From an uncultured Acidimicrobiia bacterium (GTDB taxonomy: Bacteria; Actinomycetota; Acidimicrobiia; Spongiisociales; Spongiisociaceae): a stretch of 9,081 nucleotides of DNA. A program made the translations under genes and the position numbers. Of the stretch, positions 1-5,630 are shown one piece after another. Where the stretch lies: assembly GCA_937900165.1 (NCBI GenBank), contig CALCCX010000173.1, forward strand, positions 1-9,081, written 5' to 3'. The stretch's first letter is position 1; each line of letters begins with the position of its first letter. The notes under the pieces are model-generated. The model made no database searches and was not told where the DNA came from. It saw only the letters and a program-made list of their open reading frames with translations.

Positions 1-185
1 CCATCGATCGTCTGACAAACGATCTGGGTGCATACCGCCATTTCCACTCTGCCCGCGCGGACATGTTGCGACGCCTCGACCAGCGCCCCGAAGCAGCCAT
101 TGCCTACCGACGAGCCCTGGAGCTCACCGACAACGAGAGTGAGGCCCGCTTCCTCGAAAAGCGCCTGACCGAAGTTGGCGGATGA
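1..185 (+). CDS. ECF-type RNA polymerase sigma factor, C-terminal end (partial)
   Basis: The frame starting at base 3 is open from the window edge to a TGA at 183-185 and encodes about 60 residues. The visible part contains a helical TPR-like stretch with the signatures HSARADMLRRL, EAAIAYRRALELT and EARFLEKRL. That tail is characteristic of the large ECF sigma factors with a C-terminal DUF6596/TPR extension (ECF42-like group). In that family the N-terminal sigma2/sigma4 regions, lying upstream of this window, bind core polymerase and promoter DNA, and the tail is needed for activity. ECF42 genes are usually next to a DGPF/YCII-like gene, which if present must lie upstream, because the gene downstream is a dehydrogenase. 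The assignment rests on the tail alone. Confidence 0.8.
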   Translation, partial: IDRLTNDLGAYRHFHSARADMLRRLDQRPEAAIAYRRALELTDNESEARFLEKRLTEVGG

Positions 186-258
186 CAACCCCGGCATCCG
201 TGGTCTCACCCGACCGAGGGCCTCTGCGTGGAGATCAATTGCGCGGTCTGACCCAGGG

Positions 259-264
259 TATCGT
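259..264 (+). promoter_or_regulatory. candidate -10 element, leaderless start of the SDR gene
   Basis: The hexamer TATCGT fits the actinobacterial -10 pattern TANNNT and ends exactly 6 nt before the ATG at 271, so transcription would begin at or next to the start codon. No Shine-Dalgarno sequence precedes that ATG. No convincing -35 is visible. The same hexamer at the same distance precedes metX. Confidence 0.4.
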
Positions 265-270
265 CTGCCC

Positions 271-1053
271 ATGGACATCCGCGACAGGGTTTGTGTGGTC
301 ACCGGAGGAGCCAGTGGAATTGGCGCGGCACTCGCCGAGCGGTTCATTGACGAACGGGCAACCGCGGTGGTCATCGCCGATTTGCACGCGGATCGCACCA
401 TGGAGGCCGCCGAGCGGATCGGGGCAACCGGCATCACCTGCGACGTGACCGACGAGGTGCAGGTGGCAGGACTGGTCGAGGCGGTTGAATCTGAGCACGG
501 CCCGATCGATCTCTTCTGCTCGAATGCCGGGTTTTCGATCGACGGAGGCGTCGAGGTGAACGATGACGGTTGGCTGCAACTGTGGAATCTGCATGTGATG
601 GCCCACCTGTATGCGGCTCGGGCGGTCATCCCCTCGATGAAGGCGGCCGGAGGCGGGTACCTGCTCCAGACGGTGTCGGCGGCCGGACTGCTCTCATCGC
701 TGACCAGCCTGCCATACACAGTCACCAAACACGCATCGCTGGCCTTCGCAGAGTGGCTGGCGATCACCCATCGGGAACACAACATCAAGGTGTCTGCCCT
801 CTGTCCGCTGGTCGTCGACACGCCGCTGACCGATCGTTTCGAGCTCGATAAGTCGGCAGGAGCGATCGTTACTACCGACCAAGTTGCGGACGCGGTGGTC
901 GCCGGATTGGCCGAAGAGACCTTCCTGATCCTCCCCCACCCCGAGGTCGCCGACTTCGTGCGGCGCAAGGGCGAAGACGAAGACCGCTGGCTGGAGGGCA
1001 TGTCACGCTGGTGGACTTCGGTGACCGGCGACCCCAAACGACTCAGCGGATAG
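271..1053 (+). CDS. SDR-family NAD(P)-dependent oxidoreductase
   Basis: A 260-residue classical short-chain dehydrogenase/reductase, a normal length for the family. It has the Rossmann dinucleotide motif TGGASGIG at residues 11-18, an acidic residue at the end of the second strand (D37) that usually favours NAD(H) over NADP(H), NAG at 85-87, and the complete catalytic set N106, S136, Y149 and K153 (YTVTK). It should catalyse reversible oxidation of a hydroxyl or reduction of a carbonyl in the cytosol; the substrate cannot be read from sequence. The frame is open further upstream to a TTG at 175, but homology starts at the ATG at 271 (MDIRDRVCVVTGG), and the extra 32 residues look like non-coding sequence, so I chose 271. 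It follows the sigma gene by 85 bp and seems to have its own leaderless promoter. Confidence 0.93.
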   Translation: MDIRDRVCVVTGGASGIGAALAERFIDERATAVVIADLHADRTMEAAERIGATGITCDVTDEVQVAGLVEAVESEHGPIDLFCSNAGFSIDGGVEVNDDGWLQLWNLHVMAHLYAARAVIPSMKAAGGGYLLQTVSAAGLLSSLTSLPYTVTKHASLAFAEWLAITHREHNIKVSALCPLVVDTPLTDRFELDKSAGAIVTTDQVADAVVAGLAEETFLILPHPEVADFVRRKGEDEDRWLEGMSRWWTSVTGDPKRLSG

Positions 1054-1093
1054 ATCACACTTCGTTGGTTTTGGCCCTCGGTTGTGAGCACAG

Positions 1094-1114
1094 AATATAA
1101 CGATGTGTTATATT
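1094..1114 (+). promoter_or_regulatory. palindromic operator overlapping an extended -10 promoter
   Basis: A perfect 8-bp inverted repeat, AATATAAC (1094-1101) and GTTATATT (1107-1114), is separated by 5 bp. Its right arm contains an extended -10 element, TG-T-TATATT (1106-1114), which ends 6 nt before the ATG at 1121, so the transcript is predicted to be leaderless; there is no Shine-Dalgarno site. A dyad placed over the -10 just ahead of a helix-turn-helix gene is the usual arrangement for autorepression by an antitoxin-like regulator. The repeat is directly visible; its role as an operator is inferred. It stands out as AT-rich in a GC-rich region. Confidence 0.65.
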
Positions 1115-1120
1115 TAACTC

Positions 1121-1618
1121 ATGGAACTCGTTTCCCAACTCCGACGCCTGGCCGGTGTGAGCCAGGCTGAGTTCGCCACGCGCTTCGGTGTGTCCCAACC
1201 CGCTGTCTCCCAGTACGAATCAGGGCGACGCTCACCCAACCTCAACGCCTTCGTGGAGGTGGCAGCGCGGCTTCGAAGGCGAGTGATTCTCGTTCCGGAC
1301 CGAATCGTTCCGAGCAACGATCGGTCCGAGCGCTTCAGCCGACTGCTGTACATGCGGATCGCTGAGCACCTCGTATCCGACCCCGAGCGCGTCCGACGGA
1401 TCGGGCACCGGAACCTTGAAAGGTTCGGGGACATGACTTGGACGCCATACCTCAAGGAATGGCAGCGATTGCTCGATCCGGAAAACGAGCCTGAGCTCCT
1501 CAGCGTGCTCTGCATCCCAGATCCGGAAACGACAGGCCTCCTTTCTTCATCACCGTTTGCCGGAGTCGTCTCCAATCCGGAGCGCCTCGACCTCCTCGAA
1601 CGGTCAAGACTCTCGTGA
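1121..1618 (+). CDS. XRE-type helix-turn-helix protein, putative antitoxin/autoregulator
   Basis: A 165-residue protein with an N-terminal Cro/XRE-like helix-turn-helix at about residues 3-50: SQAEFATRFGVSQPAVSQYE gives the positioning helix and the recognition helix (S25-Y32), followed by SGRRSP. The rest (about 65-165) is a helical segment including ERVRRIGHRNLERF and ending with SSPFAGVVSNPERLDLLERSR. To my recollection similar C-terminal tails occur in HTH proteins paired with nucleotidyltransferases. It probably binds the palindrome at 1094-1114 and represses its own operon, and may neutralise the protein encoded downstream. The ATG at 1121 places the HTH at the extreme N-terminus, as expected. 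Its TGA overlaps the GTG start of the next gene in GTGA (1615-1618). DNA binding is confident; the antitoxin role is inferred from architecture. Confidence 0.85.
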   Translation: MELVSQLRRLAGVSQAEFATRFGVSQPAVSQYESGRRSPNLNAFVEVAARLRRRVILVPDRIVPSNDRSERFSRLLYMRIAEHLVSDPERVRRIGHRNLERFGDMTWTPYLKEWQRLLDPENEPELLSVLCIPDPETTGLLSSSPFAGVVSNPERLDLLERSRLS

Positions 1619-2283
1619 ACCGCTCCCAGCTCGCACACGCGTTACGGGCGGCTGCGGATCTGCTCGGTGATCGGGAGTTCGTGGTCATCGGCTCTGCCGC
1701 GATCTTCGGGTCATACTCCGACGTCCGCATGAACGAGGATCTCGCAATTTCCGTCGAAGTCGACCTCGTGCCTCCTGGCGATGAGGCGGAGACGAAAGCC
1801 GTCGAGCTCGACGGAGCGCAGGGCGAACTGTCTGACTTCCACGAGACACACGGCTTCTACATTGATGGCGTGTCCGCCACGACGGCCAAGATGCCGGCGG
1901 GCTGGCAACAACGGGTCGTCGCATTTGCACCCAGGGCCGCCAATGGGACTATCGGCTGGTGCTTGAGCCCATCCGACCTGGTCGCCACCAAAACGGCCGC
2001 CGGCCGCCAGAAGGACCTTCGCTTTGCCACCGCAGCGTTTAGGCAACGCCTCGTCGACCCCGACGAAGTCCTCGTCCAGATCCCGAGCATCGAAGCGAGT
2101 TCCGAACAACGCGAGCGAGCAATGAAGTTCGTCACATCGCACCGAACGCTCCAGCCAGGCACGATGAAGCCAACTCTTGACACCTCTGGCATTACCGACC
2201 TTCCCGATTTCGATGCCGCCTCGTTCGGAATGACCATCCTCGCCAACGCCGAGACCTTTGCTGAACGGCCGCCGACGATCTAG
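1615..2283 (+). CDS. DUF6036-like nucleotidyltransferase, putative toxin
   Basis: A 222-residue protein resembling the DUF6036 branch of the polymerase-beta-like nucleotidyltransferase superfamily, which is related in fold to AbiEii/MenT proteins. Visible landmarks are VVIGSAAIFGS with the G26-S27 nucleotide-binding motif, the acidic metal-binding pair E48-x-D50 (ISVEVDLVP, an E-x-D rather than D-x-D), the HGFYIDGV and PAGWQQR segments, and SPSDLVATK...GRQKDLRF with D121, K126, K133 and D134. If active it would transfer a nucleotide to an acceptor; MenT toxins act on tRNA, but the target here is unknown. Residues after about 165 form an apparently disordered tail. Translation starts at GTG within the preceding HTH stop codon, with no Shine-Dalgarno site, implying translational coupling. 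Its stop codon overlaps that of the convergent gene. The family call is fairly firm; the toxin role is inferred. Confidence 0.82.
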   Translation: MNRSQLAHALRAAADLLGDREFVVIGSAAIFGSYSDVRMNEDLAISVEVDLVPPGDEAETKAVELDGAQGELSDFHETHGFYIDGVSATTAKMPAGWQQRVVAFAPRAANGTIGWCLSPSDLVATKTAAGRQKDLRFATAAFRQRLVDPDEVLVQIPSIEASSEQRERAMKFVTSHRTLQPGTMKPTLDTSGITDLPDFDAASFGMTILANAETFAERPPTI

Positions 2284-3698
2284 TTCGCTTCGGCCCAATC
2301 CAGCGCTCTGAGAATCAGGGTGGCGGCTTGACCCCGGCTGAGCATCTCCGAGGGACACGCCATGCGTGGCTCACAGCCGGCCATCACCCCGGCCCCGGCC
2401 AGGGCGTTCAGCACATCCTCGGCCCAATATCCGTTGTCGTCGTCGAACGCATCCTCGGTGGGTGTCGGGAACTCGAACGCCCGGTCGAGCATGGCCGAAA
2501 ATTGGGCGCGGCTGATGATCTCGTCGACACAGAACAACCGCTCCTCGCACCCCAGGGTAATTCCGGCGGCCGCCAGCCGGTTTATCGCCGGCGCCGCCCA
2601 ATGTCCGACGTCATCGTCGAAGAAGTCTTCTGAGGTGCTCGGTAGATCGAGTGCCCGATCAAGCAGCACTGCCATCGCGTAGCGGGACAATCCCTCCAAA
2701 CTGCAGCTCTCGAGTACCGCACATCCAAAATAGATATCCCGGTTTCGCAACTCCGTGAGGGCCGGCTCGTGCACACTCCCGTCGTCATCCTCGAACGGAT
2801 CGAAACAACCGATCCTGTTGCTGTCGGAGATGACGAGCTGGTCGATGGTGATGCCGAGATCCGAAGCGGGAGAAACGTTGCCGCCGTAGAACAGGTTGAG
2901 CCAGAACTCCCTGACTCGGACCGAGTCCCCATCCGCCCGACGGAATTCGAGGTCGGTCCGCTGAAAGGCCAACTCGCCGTCGAGCCAACCCTCCAGCCTG
3001 CCATTGGCCTGACCGAGGTCGTTGAGACTGACTCGCCCTTCAATGCAGGCCCACCGGCCGTGGTCGATCAGGCCAGGACCCCACAACATGTTCTCGCCAC
3101 AATCCCCCGGCTGATTGACGTGATAGACGTAATAGCCGATCTGGGTCTGATCCAGGCCGGTCCCGTTGTAGCCGCTTTGTTTGTAGAGGATGCGAGCGGA
3201 CCAACCCCGGTTGGTGGGCGTCGATGGGATGCACCCCCTGGCCGACGAGCCATAGAGGCCGGCCGGTCCAGGCAGCTTGCCGTCGACCGCCGAGAACCAC
3301 TCATCGAAGCGGAGCATGTAGCGGAACCAGATCTCTTCTGGGTCCTCCTCCAGAAGGAAGCGGTACCTGGCCCCGACTCCTCGCTGGGTTCCGGCCGGGA
3401 GGTTTATGTCCAGGCCGTTGCCCGAATAGCCAGGGGCGACCGTAGTGTTGTCCTTGTCGGCCGACCGGACATCGATCCAATTGGGTTCCCACGGTGCAGG
3501 CTCAGGATCGGGCTCCGGAACACCTTCTGGTGGCTCAAGAGGCCACTCGGGGAAGGTGTCGTCTTCGAACGGTTCGTCGTAAAGAGTCTCGGCGAGCGCG
3601 ACAGGGCCAAGGCTCGAAATGAAGAGCCCCACCATCAGGAGAACCGCCAAGCCCCTGCGCTGCGAGCGGCCACCCCTACGGGTGGAGATATGGCGCAT
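2280..3698 (-). CDS. secreted polysaccharide-lyase-14-like protein with SLH domains
   Basis: A 472-residue exported protein. Residues 1-36 form a signal peptide (Arg-rich start, hydrophobic core LAVLLMVGLFISSLG, likely cleavage after ALA). A Pro/Glu-rich linker follows at about 50-72. Residues about 75-292 resemble the beta-jelly-roll of polysaccharide lyase family 14: GKLPGPAGLYG (140-150), WSARILYK (166-173), YYVYHVN, GRWACIEGRVSLND, LEGWLDGELAF and FYGGN. The C-terminus carries one partial and two complete S-layer-homology units (about 320-350, 359-410, 417-468), with FDDDxGxWA and LSRxQ signatures and a C-x5-C pair in each. It should be held at the cell surface and bind or cleave a uronic-acid-type polysaccharide. 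Lyase activity is not certain because the catalytic residues cannot be verified by eye. The ATG at 3698 is directly ahead of the signal peptide. It is transcribed in the same direction as the met operon, 172 bp downstream of it. Confidence 0.83.
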   Translation of the reverse strand: MRHISTRRGGRSQRRGLAVLLMVGLFISSLGPVALAETLYDEPFEDDTFPEWPLEPPEGVPEPDPEPAPWEPNWIDVRSADKDNTTVAPGYSGNGLDINLPAGTQRGVGARYRFLLEEDPEEIWFRYMLRFDEWFSAVDGKLPGPAGLYGSSARGCIPSTPTNRGWSARILYKQSGYNGTGLDQTQIGYYVYHVNQPGDCGENMLWGPGLIDHGRWACIEGRVSLNDLGQANGRLEGWLDGELAFQRTDLEFRRADGDSVRVREFWLNLFYGGNVSPASDLGITIDQLVISDSNRIGCFDPFEDDDGSVHEPALTELRNRDIYFGCAVLESCSLEGLSRYAMAVLLDRALDLPSTSEDFFDDDVGHWAAPAINRLAAAGITLGCEERLFCVDEIISRAQFSAMLDRAFEFPTPTEDAFDDDNGYWAEDVLNALAGAGVMAGCEPRMACPSEMLSRGQAATLILRALDWAEAN

Positions 3699-3767
3699 GC
3701 TGTGGCGAATACGTTAGGGGCAATGCCCGACTAGCGGAAGTCACCACAGGGCGCGCCCTCGAGATCC

Positions 3768-3813
3768 GTGAGCCGCTCAGGTGAGCCGGCGGTCTTGTGA
3801 TCGACCCGCTCAC
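3768..3813. repeat. cluster of GTGAGC direct and inverted repeats
   Basis: The spacer between the met operon and the SLH gene holds GTGAGCCG twice (3768-3775 and 3781-3788) and the inverse GCTCAC at 3808-3813. The pair 3781-3786/3808-3813 can form a stem, with a second inner stem GGTC (3791-3794)/GACC (3803-3806) and a loop of 8 nt. There is no T-tract, so it is not a canonical terminator, but it lies where transcription of the met operon should end. A GC palindrome GGGCGCGCCC occurs nearby at 3749-3758. Nothing else is evident in 3699-3870. Confidence 0.35.
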
Positions 3814-3870
3814 GATGCGATCTATTCGACGACGGCGCAGACGCGTGAGAGGCGCCGGACCGCCATCTGC

Positions 3871-4353
3871 CTAAATCGGTCTTCGGCGGCGGGAGGAGAT
3901 GACTCCCGTATCAAAACCGCCCAAGTGGAGGCCACCGGCGAAGCGGGCATGTTCGATCTTGAGACAGCGATCCTGGACGATCGTAAGACCCGCATCGATC
4001 GCGGTGCGGGCAGCCTCGTCGTGGCGGAGGCCGAGCTGAAACCAGACGACCTTGGCGCCGATGGTGATCGCCTCATCCACCACCCCCGGCAACTCGTCCT
4101 GCTTGCGAAAGACATCGACGATGTCTGGGACCTCGGGAAGATCGGCCAACGACTTGTAGCATTTCATTCCCAGCACTTCTTCGTAGAACGGGTTGACGGG
4201 GTAGACGCGCAGGTGGGTCCTGGTGATGTAGCGCGCCACGAAGTTGGAAGACCGCAGCTCGTTGTCCGACACCCCGACCAGGGCCACGGACTCGGCGGCC
4301 CGAATAATCCGGAGCCTCTCCTTCGGGTCAGCTTCGAGAACCTGGGTAGTCAC
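3871..4353 (-). CDS. CoA-binding domain protein (YccU-like)
   Basis: A 160-residue single-domain protein with the CoA-binding Rossmann fold related to the N-terminal domain of succinyl-CoA synthetase alpha subunit. Signatures are VALVGVSDNELRSSNFVARY (23-42), VYPVNPFYEEVLGMKCY (50-66), SLADLPEVPDIVDVFRK (68-84), VWFQLGLRHDEAARTA, and DRCLKIEH (128-135). Such small proteins bind CoA or nucleotide in the cytosol, but their physiological role is poorly defined. The start is a GTG at 4353 with a GGAG 5 nt upstream, and it overlaps the metY stop by 4 bp (GTGA, 4350-4353), so it is the last gene of the metX-metY operon. The context suggests a link to acyl-CoA-dependent methionine biosynthesis or to PLP-enzyme sulfur metabolism, but this is inference. 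It is slightly longer than typical because of an Arg-rich C-terminal tail. Confidence 0.88.
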   Translation of the reverse strand: MTTQVLEADPKERLRIIRAAESVALVGVSDNELRSSNFVARYITRTHLRVYPVNPFYEEVLGMKCYKSLADLPEVPDIVDVFRKQDELPGVVDEAITIGAKVVWFQLGLRHDEAARTAIDAGLTIVQDRCLKIEHARFAGGLHLGGFDTGVISSRRRRPI

Positions 4354-5630
4354 GTTCGCTCCAGTGCCTGTCCGAGATCCCAGATGATGTCCTCGACGTC
4401 CTCGAGGCCAACCGAAACACGGATCATGTCGTTTCCGACCCCGGCAGCTTCCCGCTCGTCGGTCGGGACCTGTTGGTGGGTAGTGCTGGCGGGGTGGATG
4501 ACCAGGGTCTTGGCGTCACCGACGTTGGCGAGGTGACTGGCCAGCTCGACACTTTCGATGAACACCACGCCCGCCTCGTATCCGCCCTTCAATCCGAACG
4601 TGAACACCGCCCCCGGACGCCCACCGAGGTACTTGTTGGAGAGGGCGTAGCTCGAATGGTCTTCAAAGATTGGGAAACTGACCCACTCGACCTCAGGCCG
4701 TTCGACCAAAAAGCGGGCCACGGCATCCGCGTTGGCGACGTGACGTTCCATGCGCAGCGAAAGCGTCTCGAGACCAAGCAGCATCGCAAAGGAATTGAAA
4801 GGCGAGATGGCGGCTCCCACATCACGTAGCAATTCGGTTCTGGCCTTGGTCAGGTATGCGTACTCGCGGAAGTTCTCCCAGAATCGCAGATCGTGGTAGG
4901 CGGGCGAGGGTTCAACGATCGCCGGGAAGTTTCCGTTGTCCCACGGGAACGTGCCGCCCTCGACGATCACGCCTGCGATGGCAACACCGTGACCACCGAT
5001 GAATTTGGTGGCAGAGTGAACCACCACGTCTGCGCCCCATTCGATTGGGCGACACAGGGCAGGGGTCGCGAATGTGCTGTCGACGAACAGCGGTAGACCG
5101 TGAGCGTGGGCCAGCTCCGCCATCGGCTCGAGATCGAGCACGATCGCACCGGGGTTGCCGATCGTCTCTCCGTAGATCAGGCGGGTGCTCGGTCGGATCG
5201 CTGCCTCGATTGCGTCGAGGTCGTTGGTGTCGACAAAGGTCGCCTCGATCCCCATCCGGCGCAAGGTCACGTCGAATTGGGTATGGGTGCCGCCGTAGAG
5301 AGATCGGTTGGCCACCAGATGGTCGCCCACTTGGGCGATGGTGAGCACCGCGAGCAATTGGGCAGACATACCCGAAGCTGTGGCCAACCCCCCAATCCCT
5401 CCTTCGAGCGAGGCCATTCGCTCCTCGAAGGCGGCCGTTGTCGGGTTGCCGATCCGCGTGTAGAGGTTGCCATAGGTCTGAAGTGCGAAAAGGTCAGCGG
5501 CGTGCTGGGCATCATCGAACACATAGGACGTCGTCGCATAGATCGGCATCGCCCGAGCACCAGTTTCAGGATCCGGGGGTTGTCCTGCGTGGATCGACCG
5601 TGTGTTGAAACCCCATTCTCGTGAAGTCAT
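4350..5630 (-). CDS. metY: O-acetylhomoserine sulfhydrylase (aminocarboxypropyltransferase)
   Basis: A 426-residue PLP-dependent enzyme of the Cys/Met-metabolism (gamma-family) class and full length for MetY. It converts O-acyl-L-homoserine plus sulfide to L-homocysteine plus the carboxylate in the direct-sulfhydrylation route to methionine. Seen in sequence: the N-terminal FNTRSIHAGQPPDPETGARA motif, YTRIGNPT (57-64, Y57/R59 phosphate contacts), ATASGMSA (83-90, PLP-phosphate loop), Y112, D184 in FVDSTFATP for the pyridine nitrogen, and the Schiff-base lysine K209 in HSATKFIGGHG. The length and the TTHQQ segment near residue 390 fit the MetY subgroup better than MetB/MetC, and the neighbouring metX supports this. 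The ATG at 5630 is preceded by a GGAGGT and overlaps the metX stop (ATGA, 5627-5630), so the two are translationally coupled. Confidence 0.95.
   Translation of the reverse strand: MTSREWGFNTRSIHAGQPPDPETGARAMPIYATTSYVFDDAQHAADLFALQTYGNLYTRIGNPTTAAFEERMASLEGGIGGLATASGMSAQLLAVLTIAQVGDHLVANRSLYGGTHTQFDVTLRRMGIEATFVDTNDLDAIEAAIRPSTRLIYGETIGNPGAIVLDLEPMAELAHAHGLPLFVDSTFATPALCRPIEWGADVVVHSATKFIGGHGVAIAGVIVEGGTFPWDNGNFPAIVEPSPAYHDLRFWENFREYAYLTKARTELLRDVGAAISPFNSFAMLLGLETLSLRMERHVANADAVARFLVERPEVEWVSFPIFEDHSSYALSNKYLGGRPGAVFTFGLKGGYEAGVVFIESVELASHLANVGDAKTLVIHPASTTHQQVPTDEREAAGVGNDMIRVSVGLEDVEDIIWDLGQALERT

Noticed and set aside
175..270. Extended N-terminus of the SDR from the TTG at 175
   Set aside because: The 32 extra residues resemble no SDR, overlap the sigma gene, and bypass the ATG at 271 where family homology begins.
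182..448. Open frame beginning with ATGA over the sigma factor stop codon
   Set aside because: The coupling-like overlap is tempting, but the frame runs into the well-conserved SDR gene and its translation has no recognisable domain; it is a shadow frame.
2769..3734. A 321-codon open frame on the + strand, antisense to the SLH gene
   Set aside because: The minus-strand protein has a signal peptide, PL14-like motifs and SLH repeats, so that strand is clearly the coding one. Long antisense frames are expected in GC-rich DNA.
3781..4536. A 251-codon + strand open frame across the CoA-binding gene
   Set aside because: It is antisense to a conserved CoA-binding domain and the end of metY and shows no domain of its own.
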